Source: Enoplosus armatus
Lineage: Eukaryota; Chordata; Actinopteri; Centrarchiformes; Enoplosidae
DNA: 64,000 bases
Assembly: GCF_043641665.1 (NCBI RefSeq)
Contig: NC_092185.1
Coordinates: forward strand, 26,192,629 to 26,256,628
Direction of reading: 5' to 3'
A program made the translations under genes and the position numbers. This document shows, in pieces, positions 52,675 through 54,297 of the stretch. The notes below the pieces were generated by a model, which saw only the letters and a program-made list of their open reading frames with translations, was not told the DNA's origin and did no database searches. Position 1 is the stretch's first letter, and every line of letters begins with the position of its first letter.

Positions 52675-54297
52675 ACACACTGTTAGCTTTTTTTCCCTCT
52701 CAACAGTCCAATAACACACGGATATATTCCCGTCTGCAGATCCTGAACCCTCCTCCGTCCCCGGCGACTGACCGCTCTCTCTACAACACAGAGATCTTCT
52801 ACTCCTCCAACAGTCCATCCACCACCAGATCATACAGGTAAACACACAGAGAGACCACATCCGTCTCACCAGCAAACGTTTGGCGAAGATGCAGCTGCAT
52901 CGAGGATTGTCTCTATAGAGTGCTGCAGGAATGCGTCCTGAAACCCGGAAATGAGTTCCCCCTCGTCTGGAAGTCAGTGGATTTTTGGTTAGATGCTTGA
53001 AATAAGGTCTGTGGTTAACACAAGCTTAAGAGATTTACACGTTTTGTTCTACGACATAAAATATGACTGAGGTGGTTGCTAACAAGCGGCTAAATGAGAC
53101 TACAGAGGTCGTCGCGGACATTAAACGTCTTCATGCCGAAACACGGAAAGTCATCTACTCACTAGTCCGCCTTTACAGCCTCGTTGTGTTTATACTCTAC
53201 ATCTATCTGTCTATATATATATATATATATCTATATTCTCTTAAAAGTGAAGCTTAGTGGCGGTGATGAACATTAGCTTTTTACTTCTGGCGATTCCATT
53301 TACGCTTCAAAAATCATACAAGTGGTGTTCATTAGTGGAGATTATCTTGCTGAACAAAACGTGTGAGTATCATAAACTTTTGTTTTGCCACAGAGTTTAT
53401 TTTCTGCAATAATCCAAAATCCCACGGAACAATCTCATTGGCTTTTTGTGGAGGGAACCAGGGCGATGCTAACTTCAGGGTTAGCCTACAGAAATACGTC
53501 ATCCCTGCAACAACTCTATAGTTAGTTTACTTACTCCACACTGCAGGCTCCTGCTGTACCGTCAAGCTTCGCTCAATTCCACAGAACTTTCATTTTAAAT
53601 TCTGGTGGAGATCCCAAGACAACCCAGACATGTGACATGTGAATTTTGTGTCTAAAACGATGCACAAACCTGTGGAATATTTACATTTGATGGAATGGTA
53701 CAGTCATAAAAAGCTGTAACAACTCTTATCTTAAGAAGTGGCTCTCTGCTCCAAGCCCGTTGGTTCCTACTGAAGATGTAAATCTTAAAGAAAACTTCAC
53801 ACATCTCAGTAATTTCATAAAACAGCTAGACATACCTGGTGGTTTTTGATTAAACTTTACGCAAACAGGATGAAATAGTGCATTCGTTGGGGACTATTTT
53901 CAGCGGCGGATGAATCCACATTTGGACCTGAACCCTGATCTAAACTAACTCCGTGTCTCCTTCCCCGTTCAGACCCTACCACCCTGTCCGCGGCGCCGCA
54001 CCACCCACTACTCCCTGCAGCACTGACGTCTGCGACAGCGACTACACCCCCCACCGCCCGCCGGCTGGGCTGGTTTCGTCTGCGGGCCGCTGGAAGGCCG
54101 CGGGCCACGGCAGCCACGGCAAACACAACAAGTACTACATGGACCTTAACTCAGACTCGGACCCCTACCCTCCGCCCCCCACGCCCCGCTCTCAGTACCT
54201 GTCGGCTGAGGAGAGCTGCCCCCCGTCCCCTTCCACTGAGCGCTCCTACTTCCACCTGTGCCCCCCGCCTCCCTCGCCCTGCACCGACTCCTCGTGA
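6297..54297 (+). CDS. lrp5: Low-density lipoprotein receptor-related protein 5 (Wnt co-receptor), 28 coding exons, exon 1 missing
   Basis: Seen: 28 exons with GT-AG borders join into 4844 nt, two bases finishing a split codon and then 1613 codons and a stop. Numbered from the first whole codon (6299): propeller 1 about 1-270, EGF1 273-313, propeller 2 316-576, EGF2 577-625, propeller 3 628-875, EGF3 880-920, propeller 4 922-1187, EGF4 1190-1229, three LDLa repeats 1232-1345, membrane helix about 1360-1383, cytoplasmic tail to 1613. The C-terminus [19 protein letters not shown] at the start and [13 protein letters not shown] mark LRP5 rather than LRP6 or LRP4. Known for the family: a plasma-membrane type I receptor that binds Wnt with Frizzled; phosphorylated PPPSPxS motifs recruit axin and stabilise beta-catenin; sclerostin and DKK1 antagonise it. 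The total with a normal signal exon would be about 1645 residues, slightly above human (1615), partly from a tail insertion. The signal-peptide exon was not found in the window. No frameshift or premature stop occurs. Confidence 0.95.
6659..6875 (+). CDS. lrp5: lrp5 exon 2b: beta-propeller 1
   Basis: Acceptor ggttgtag, donor gtaaca. It encodes [38 protein letters not shown] and [14 protein letters not shown]. The first ten codons ([10 protein letters not shown]) replace the shorter human stretch, so exons 2a and 2b total 418 nt instead of 397. The acceptor choice is fixed by frame: the nearby AGs at 6666, 6668 and 6685 give a stop codon or the wrong phase. Confidence 0.9.
7772..8085 (+). repeat. 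Dispersed repeat shared with 59445-59640
   Basis: Blocks such as ttattttgactcaatcc, ccaaatgtggat and aaaactacagtgtcca recur in the same order and orientation at 59445-59640. Lies in lrp5 intron 2. Family not recognised; probably a non-autonomous transposon. Confidence 0.65.
8717..8785 (+). CDS. lrp5: lrp5 exon 3a: beta-propeller 1 YWTD blade
   Basis: Acceptor ccctccag, donor gtacta. It encodes [20 protein letters not shown] and SN. Together with exon 3b it makes exactly 198 nt, the human exon 3 size as remembered. Confidence 0.93.
8928..9056 (+). CDS. lrp5: lrp5 exon 3b: beta-propeller 1, Gly-171 loop
   Basis: Acceptor ttctaacag, donor gtatgg. It encodes [32 protein letters not shown]. The glycine in WPNGLT corresponds to human Gly171, where substitution causes high bone mass by weakening antagonist binding; it is conserved here. 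A GT microsatellite begins 17 bp after the donor. Confidence 0.93.
9073..9104 (+). repeat. GT microsatellite just after the exon 3b donor
   Basis: 32 bp of GT starting 17 bp after the splice donor at 9057. Confidence 0.95.
11616..11674 (+). repeat. CA microsatellite, 59 bp
   Basis: Uninterrupted CA dinucleotides, among the longest in the window. Any frame through it reads Thr-His or Val-Cys repeats and should not be called as a gene. Confidence 0.97.
12763..12967 (+). repeat. Pair of CA microsatellites with a poly-T tract between
   Basis: CA runs at 12763-12795 and 12924-12967 flank a T-rich tract around 12866-12885. Confidence 0.95.
14591..14787 (+). CDS. lrp5: lrp5 exon 4: end of beta-propeller 1
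   Basis: Acceptor tgtcctgcag, donor gtaagt. 197 nt, as in human exon 4. It encodes [26 protein letters not shown] and [20 protein letters not shown]. Confidence 0.95.
15014..15145 (+). CDS. lrp5: lrp5 exon 5: EGF module 1
   Basis: Acceptor ggtgtcacttcag, donor gtacga. 132 nt, as in human exon 5. It encodes the first EGF-like module with six cysteines ([12 protein letters not shown] ... [11 protein letters not shown] ... KTC). Confidence 0.95.
15416..15443 (+). repeat. Poly-C run of 28
   Basis: Twenty-eight consecutive C within intron 5, one of at least ten C or G homopolymers of 16 or more in the window. Confidence 0.95.
15925..15970 (+). repeat. GT microsatellite, 46 bp
   Basis: Uninterrupted GT dinucleotides in intron 5. 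Confidence 0.97.
16938..17484 (+). mobile_element. hAT-like MITE in lrp5 intron 5
   Basis: Inverted ends: cagcggtggagagtaactaa at the left and ttcttccaccactg at the right, that is CAGYGGTGGA termini typical of hAT elements. Length 547 bp with no coding capacity. Flanks (cattagg / ctattcgg) show at best an imperfect target duplication. The left-end motif (ctaagtacatttactcaagt) is one I know as very common in teleosts. Confidence 0.8.
18126..18214 (+). CDS. lrp5: lrp5 exon 6a: start of beta-propeller 2
   Basis: Acceptor gtctttttag, donor gtaaac. It encodes [19 protein letters not shown] and PDFTDIVLQ, ending in phase 0. Exons 6a, 6b and 6c are 89+219+89 nt, exactly the 397 nt of human exon 6. 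The intron after it is only 85 bp. Confidence 0.93.
18300..18518 (+). CDS. lrp5: lrp5 exon 6b: beta-propeller 2
   Basis: Acceptor ctcgtgcag, donor gtacat, phase 0 at both ends. It encodes [34 protein letters not shown] and [20 protein letters not shown]. Confidence 0.94.
19236..19420 (+). mobile_element. LINE-type 3' end with GATCA repeats
   Basis: Tandem GATCA units (about 19236-19266) adjoin actttattgatccccggggg, a motif found at the 3' ends of fish LINE and SINE elements. Lies in the intron between exons 6b and 6c. Confidence 0.6.
19643..19731 (+). CDS. lrp5: lrp5 exon 6c: beta-propeller 2
   Basis: Acceptor tgtgtattccag, donor gtaggt. It encodes [20 protein letters not shown] and [10 protein letters not shown]. 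It is separated from exon 6b by a 1124-bp intron carrying a LINE-type 3' tail. Confidence 0.94.
20162..20333 (+). CDS. lrp5: lrp5 exon 7: beta-propeller 2
   Basis: Acceptor gtcaatctcag, donor gtaggt. 172 nt, as in human exon 7. It encodes [40 protein letters not shown] and DAKTDKIE. Confidence 0.95.
20864..20990 (+). repeat. Dispersed repeat shared with 42262-42410
   Basis: Same blocks as the 42262 copy (attcagaggtgc, gcttgcggagccttcggc, gacgtcat). Family not recognised. Confidence 0.7.
22262..24133 (+). mobile_element. Decayed piggyBac-like transposon
   Basis: Translations in several frames carry piggyBac (DDE_Tnp_1_7) landmarks: [18 protein letters not shown] near the start (about 22335), [20 protein letters not shown] (23340-23400), [18 protein letters not shown] (about 23638-23690), and a C-terminal cysteine-rich piece [18 protein letters not shown] (about 23955-24005). 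Stops and frameshifts make it inactive. The right end reads aaggg followed by TTAA (24134-24137), the expected target site. No left terminal repeat was found. A separate TA-flanked MITE interrupts it at 22745-23334. Confidence 0.82.
22745..23334 (+). mobile_element. TA-flanked MITE, copy 1, nested in the piggyBac remnant
   Basis: 590 bp between TA dinucleotides (22743-22744 and 23335-23336). The left end gtgtgttgcagggatgac matches the ends of copies at 50318 and 52918. The internal sequence is the reverse complement of the 52918-53516 copy, including ccgcgacaacctctgtagtc and cgcttgttagcaacc. No coding capacity; TA target suggests Tc1/mariner mobilisation. Confidence 0.85.
25059..25100 (+). 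repeat. GT microsatellite, 42 bp
   Basis: In intron 7; a second GT run (24881-24909) lies just upstream. Confidence 0.95.
25560..26400 (+). mobile_element. LINE reverse transcriptase fragment, degraded
   Basis: Translations give [19 protein letters not shown] (about 25724-25780) and, in another frame, [12 protein letters not shown] (about 25810-25845), matching the fish L1/Tx1-type reverse transcriptase region around the conserved 'GxITLIPK ... NDYKI' motifs. Further fragments follow to about 26400. Stops occur every few dozen codons. Confidence 0.55.
26503..26549 (+). repeat. 13-bp perfect inverted repeat upstream of the coiled-coil ORF
   Basis: agaatgttgcctt (26503-26515) and its exact complement aaggcaacattct (26537-26549) flank a 21-nt loop, 110 bp before the ORF start. 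Could be a hairpin in a 5' leader, a transposon end or chance. Confidence 0.7.
26659..28518 (+). CDS. Uncharacterised single-exon coiled-coil protein, 619 aa, nested in lrp5 intron 7
   Basis: Seen: an uninterrupted 1860-bp frame starting at ATG in moderate context (G at +4), with an in-frame TAA about 11 codons upstream. The protein is highly charged, rich in E, K, Q and L with almost no proline up to about residue 540, in heptad patterns typical of long coiled coils. Residues about 97-283 hold three near-identical 56-residue units ([42 protein letters not shown]), encoded by 168-bp DNA repeats. The C-terminus ([16 protein letters not shown]) is not coiled coil, and the last codons and stop lie in what looks like a dispersed fish repeat. 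No signal peptide or membrane segment. It resembles golgin- or myosin-rod-like proteins only in general composition; I do not recognise the family. It sits in the same orientation as lrp5 and is intronless, so it could be a retrocopy or a transposon-carried gene. The intact frame amid decayed elements argues for youth or selection. Confidence 0.6.
   Translation: MEQESVIIRALRAENTMYKQHNEAQRHDNHILHKRIERLQKQIAKMAHPLQYCEENQTLLHLIENQKNEKNTDIEAMSQQMEALNDQIRVLKEERQAQEKNTHELEQKYNDIKEGKETMRHETEALRQNIQELNTKLRDGIDKFNVLLEEKEAQQQNIHELEQKYNDIREGKETMRHETEALRQNIQELNTKLRDGIDKFNVLLEEKEAQQQNIHELEQKYNDIREGKETMRHETEALRQNIQELNTKLRDGIDKFNVLLEEKEAQQQNIHELEQKYNDIKEENTKLQSEHNLAAEVEGKLSGDLKHLKETVNDEDNQLRALDEKYKTEKEATSQIDALQLEIQGLRENLQKKLSSETESEAQHLRHRVRYLDKRCSTEKQQKDALKKEKAVLHWTMKELENLALKLMEEYDEILELKTKLHEMSTQQLELEKEHMRQKYDSMQKEIQELRENLREEKSLRLQEQLKVSELKEKTLLLGESHKNTHLKEELHDGETEAGKSLLIEHQLLTAKSEDEHRDQVDPLQALPQQKTSENDVLQSENQSLKLKMNTPDEFNVGKRDRSSHRQGEQTLPNPCGWWSQLVKQEQQRRACKTPPIFYLENNSYKKMDENVTVGWLSN
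26948..27506 (+). repeat. 168-bp coding tandem repeat, about 3.3 copies
   Basis: The string ggaaaagaga recurs at 27001, 27169 and 27337, a period of exactly 168 bp (56 codons), with only scattered substitutions. A partial unit precedes and another follows. The frame is kept, so each unit adds eight heptads to the coiled coil. Confidence 0.93.
28499..28700 (+). repeat. Dispersed repeat fragments after the coiled-coil ORF
   Basis: gggtggctcagcaattagca resembles the start of a widespread fish repeat and supplies the ORF's stop. At 28666-28700, gcttgctcatggtgggaatt matches the SINE-like repeat seen at 1376 and 35075. Confidence 0.55.
29010..31730 (-). mobile_element. Ty3/gypsy LTR retrotransposon remnant, antisense to lrp5
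   Basis: Read on the - strand from 31725 downward: a gag piece ([20 protein letters not shown], 31366-31725), protease end and a rejoined reverse transcriptase piece ([38 protein letters not shown], 30663-31064), the catalytic YLDD (30607-30618), the rest of reverse transcriptase (30174-30581), RNase H tail and HHCC zinc finger ([17 protein letters not shown], 29554-30201), and integrase core ([30 protein letters not shown], 29025-29582). Frameshifts and an internal deletion between protease and reverse transcriptase kill it. The end near 29010 (tgtcacaaatcataagg) looks like an LTR edge, but two full LTRs are not present. Confidence 0.88.
32405..33070 (-). pseudogene. Tc1-like transposase, 221 codons, central catalytic region deleted
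   Basis: The N-terminal paired-type helix-turn-helix is present ([32 protein letters not shown]) and the C-terminal DDE part is present ([29 protein letters not shown]). About 100 residues between them, including the first catalytic aspartate block, are missing without breaking the frame. Normal length is about 340 residues. Such a protein could bind ends but not cut. Confidence 0.88.
33181..33325 (-). repeat. Dispersed SINE-like fish repeat, copy B, inside the Tc1 element
   Basis: Starts with four CAATT units, then attttatttatatagcgcc, catgacactttac and gcaggtctagaccgactc, the complement of copy A at 1376. Insertion here postdates the Tc1 insertion. Confidence 0.8.
33530..34000 (-). pseudogene. 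hAT-superfamily (ZBED5/GTF2IRD2-like) transposase remnant
   Basis: A 154-codon frame joins an N-terminal BED-like region ([27 protein letters not shown]) directly to C-terminal dimerisation sequence ([23 protein letters not shown]). In the family these lie several hundred residues apart, so this is a deletion derivative. It stops at 33535. Confidence 0.75.
35075..35215 (+). repeat. Dispersed SINE-like fish repeat, copy C
   Basis: Contains tttctcatggtgggaactgt and tgggtctctgtaataatatt, shared with copy A, and breaks off near 35215. Confidence 0.7.
35735..35800 (+). repeat. Second SINE/LINE tail family fragment
   Basis: tccattttatttatatggcc and caatatcacaaatcgc resemble, but are distinct from, the 33181 family; a common fish dispersed repeat type. 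Confidence 0.5.
35937..35980 (+). repeat. CT microsatellite, 44 bp
   Basis: Twenty-two CT units in intron 7. Confidence 0.97.
36505..36535 (+). repeat. AT microsatellite
   Basis: About 31 bp of alternating AT within a longer AT-rich stretch in intron 7. Confidence 0.9.
36811..37150 (+). repeat. Inverted dispersed repeat, arm 1
   Basis: Blocks such as catttcaagc, catgagagaccacaggggac and gcataaacaaggct recur as reverse complement at 41925-42232. Probable non-autonomous DNA transposon of unrecognised family. Confidence 0.75.
38095..38545 (-). repeat. Dispersed non-autonomous DNA-transposon-like repeat (AAAGGTCCCATATT family), - orientation
   Basis: On the - strand it starts aaaggtcccatattctgctc and runs through the same internal blocks as 5513-5830, about 75-80% similar by eye. 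It keeps extra internal sequence missing in the other copy. Confidence 0.75.
39769..39915 (+). repeat. Poly-C run of 24 and nearby GT microsatellite
   Basis: C run 39769-39792, then GT repeats from 39873 to 39914 with one TA interruption. Intron 7. Confidence 0.93.
40453..40942 (+). mobile_element. Non-autonomous DNA transposon with long terminal inverted repeats
   Basis: The left end (ccaaccataggctgcatata) and right end (tatatacagtctatggttcc) are about 27-bp inverted repeats with a few mismatches around a 490-bp body without coding capacity. Partial matches to the terminus occur near 15205 and 44575. I know this end sequence as frequent in teleosts. Confidence 0.8.
41925..42232 (-). repeat. 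Inverted dispersed repeat, arm 2
   Basis: Reverse complement of 36811-37150, about 4.8 kb away in the same intron. It contains a G-run (about 42020-42030) where the partner has a C-rich stretch. Confidence 0.75.
42262..42410 (+). repeat. Dispersed repeat shared with 20864-20990
   Basis: aaaaattcagaggtgc and cagcttgcggagccttcgg occur in both copies in the same orientation. The copy at 20864-20990 lies at the start of the same intron. Confidence 0.7.
42923..42970 (+). repeat. CA microsatellite with one interruption
   Basis: CA units interrupted at about 42942 (acca). Intron 7. Confidence 0.93.
43541..43592 (+). repeat. Perfect 23-bp inverted repeat with 6-nt loop
   Basis: Arms 43541-43563 and 43570-43592 are exact complements (the arm core is caacaatttggccac) around loop tacatt. 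It lies 127 bp before the exon 8 acceptor. In pre-mRNA it would form a very stable hairpin. Confidence 0.95.
43720..43936 (+). CDS. lrp5: lrp5 exon 8: end of beta-propeller 2
   Basis: Acceptor ctcgtcttag, donor gtaagg. 217 nt, as in human exon 8. It encodes [37 protein letters not shown] and [14 protein letters not shown]. It lies 23.4 kb after exon 7, the largest intron in the gene. A perfect hairpin lies 127 bp upstream. Confidence 0.95.
44040..44193 (+). CDS. lrp5: lrp5 exon 9a: EGF module 2
   Basis: Acceptor ctgtgtccag, donor gtaacg. It encodes the second EGF module ([17 protein letters not shown], then [18 protein letters not shown]) and EAFLLFTN. Seven cysteines are present rather than six; the extra one is in FWC. 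Exons 9a and 9b sum to 290 nt, the human exon 9 size. Confidence 0.93.
44691..44826 (+). CDS. lrp5: lrp5 exon 9b: start of beta-propeller 3
   Basis: Acceptor ttttttctccctcag, donor gtgggc. It encodes [40 protein letters not shown] and DIQAK, in phase 0 at its end. Confidence 0.93.
44896..45517 (+). mobile_element. Non-autonomous hAT element with perfect 8-bp target duplication
   Basis: 622 bp starting tagggatg and ending catcccta, flanked on both sides by agttaaac (44888-44895 and 45518-45525). TIR plus 8-bp duplication define hAT. No transposase. Subterminal sequence has ttaaccg/cggttaa blocks. Lies in lrp5 intron 9. Confidence 0.93.
45885..46111 (+). CDS. lrp5: lrp5 exon 10: beta-propeller 3
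   Basis: Acceptor ttccccttcag, donor gtaaga. 227 nt, as in human exon 10. It encodes [40 protein letters not shown] and [19 protein letters not shown]. The cysteine in VCKD replaces the human tryptophan. Confidence 0.95.
46619..46803 (+). CDS. lrp5: lrp5 exon 11: beta-propeller 3
   Basis: Acceptor ctccgcag; donor gtttgg, which lacks the usual purine at +3 and the consensus at +5, but length (185 nt, as in human) and frame fix it. It encodes [40 protein letters not shown] and CMIESTNMQ. The cysteine after DLDT replaces human asparagine. Confidence 0.93.
47460..47608 (+). CDS. lrp5: lrp5 exon 12a: end of beta-propeller 3
   Basis: Acceptor cttctgcag, donor gtatgg, phase 0 at its end. It encodes [40 protein letters not shown] and NRTVVLQ. 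A 99-bp intron separates it from 12b; in human LRP5, as remembered, the two form one exon. Confidence 0.92.
47708..47885 (+). CDS. lrp5: lrp5 exon 12b: EGF module 3
   Basis: Acceptor actctcag, donor gtaagt. It encodes [20 protein letters not shown] and the third EGF module ([37 protein letters not shown]), six cysteines. Confidence 0.93.
48214..48245 (+). repeat. TG microsatellite, 32 bp
   Basis: In lrp5 intron 12. Confidence 0.95.
48373..48396 (+). repeat. Poly-C run of 24 near the exon 13 acceptor
   Basis: Ends 20 bp before the exon and forms most of the pyrimidine tract. Confidence 0.95.
48417..48613 (+). CDS. lrp5: lrp5 exon 13: start of beta-propeller 4
   Basis: Acceptor ccctgtctgcag, preceded by a run of 24 C; donor gtaaaa. 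It encodes [40 protein letters not shown] and [18 protein letters not shown], ending in phase 0. Confidence 0.94.
49414..49619 (+). CDS. lrp5: lrp5 exon 14: beta-propeller 4
   Basis: Acceptor gttttgcctccag, donor gtgggc. It encodes [40 protein letters not shown] and [13 protein letters not shown]. It is 206 nt against 209 in human as remembered. Confidence 0.94.
49719..49736 (+). repeat. Poly-C run of 18 near the exon 15 acceptor
   Basis: Ends 8 bp before the exon; followed by atctgtag. Confidence 0.95.
49745..49935 (+). CDS. lrp5: lrp5 exon 15: beta-propeller 4
   Basis: Acceptor atctgtag, immediately preceded by a run of 18 C; donor gttagt. 191 nt, as in human. It encodes [40 protein letters not shown] and [12 protein letters not shown]. 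Confidence 0.94.
50318..50508 (+). mobile_element. TA-flanked MITE, copy 2, internally deleted
   Basis: Same orientation as copy 1. It keeps both ends (gtagggatgac ... gtcatccctgca) and the block ggtatctactgatgtatttt but has lost about 400 bp of the middle. Lies in lrp5 intron 15. Confidence 0.8.
50748..50770 (+). repeat. Poly-C run of 23 abutting the exon 16 acceptor AG
   Basis: The run is followed directly by AG and the exon; it is the entire 3' splice-site pyrimidine tract. Confidence 0.95.
50773..50982 (+). CDS. lrp5: lrp5 exon 16: end of beta-propeller 4
   Basis: The acceptor is a run of 23 C followed directly by AG; donor gtacgg. 210 nt, as in human. It encodes [40 protein letters not shown] and [12 protein letters not shown]. 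Confidence 0.94.
51125..51250 (+). CDS. lrp5: lrp5 exon 17: EGF module 4
   Basis: Acceptor cctcttttag, donor gtaagc. 126 nt, as in human. It encodes [40 protein letters not shown], the fourth EGF module with six cysteines. Confidence 0.95.
51435..51671 (+). CDS. lrp5: lrp5 exon 18: LDL-receptor class A repeats 1 and 2
   Basis: Acceptor cctcctccctcag, donor gtaggt. 237 nt, as in human. It encodes two LDLa repeats with their calcium-binding acidic boxes ([16 protein letters not shown] and [16 protein letters not shown]). Confidence 0.95.
51946..52056 (+). CDS. lrp5: lrp5 exon 19: LDL-receptor class A repeat 3
   Basis: Acceptor ccgtcctccag, donor gtaaga. 111 nt, as in human. It encodes the third LDLa repeat ([30 protein letters not shown]). 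Confidence 0.95.
52147..52386 (+). CDS. lrp5: lrp5 exon 20: membrane helix and juxtamembrane segment
   Basis: Acceptor ccatgcgtag, donor gtaaga. It encodes a hydrophobic helix ([19 protein letters not shown]) followed by the stop-transfer [11 protein letters not shown], then [20 protein letters not shown]. Confidence 0.95.
52479..52621 (+). CDS. lrp5: lrp5 exon 21: cytoplasmic tail
   Basis: Acceptor gtgtgcag; the donor gtccac is weak and runs straight into a CA microsatellite. It encodes [40 protein letters not shown] and AFYPQ, ending in phase 0. Confidence 0.92.
52625..52671 (+). repeat. CA microsatellite starting at +4 of the exon 21 donor
   Basis: About 47 bp of CA, filling 40% of a 118-bp intron. 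CA repeats bind hnRNP L and are known to alter use of nearby splice sites. Confidence 0.95.
52740..52837 (+). CDS. lrp5: lrp5 exon 22: first PPPSP motif
   Basis: Acceptor cccgtctgcag, donor gtaaac. 98 nt, as in human. It encodes [40 protein letters not shown] is the first of the family's phosphorylated axin-binding motifs. Confidence 0.95.
52918..53516 (-). mobile_element. TA-flanked MITE, copy 3, opposite orientation
   Basis: 599 bp, with imperfect inverted ends gagtgctgcaggaatgc and gtcatccctgcaacaactc, flanked by TA within a palindromic ctatagag/ctctatag context. It is the reverse complement of copy 1 over most of its length. Lies in lrp5 intron 22. Confidence 0.85.
53973..54297 (+). CDS. 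lrp5: lrp5 exon 23: C-terminal tail with remaining PPPSP-type motifs and stop
   Basis: Acceptor ttccccgttcag; stop TGA at 54295-54297. It encodes [16 protein letters not shown], then about 25 extra residues rich in G, H, P and A (around [20 protein letters not shown]), [35 protein letters not shown] and [11 protein letters not shown]. The three later proline-serine motifs of the family are intact. Confidence 0.95.

Noticed and set aside
6297..54297. Assignment to lrp6 or lrp4
   Set aside because: LRP4 has a different domain order. Against LRP6, key stretches ([29 protein letters not shown], the C-terminal tail) agree with LRP5.
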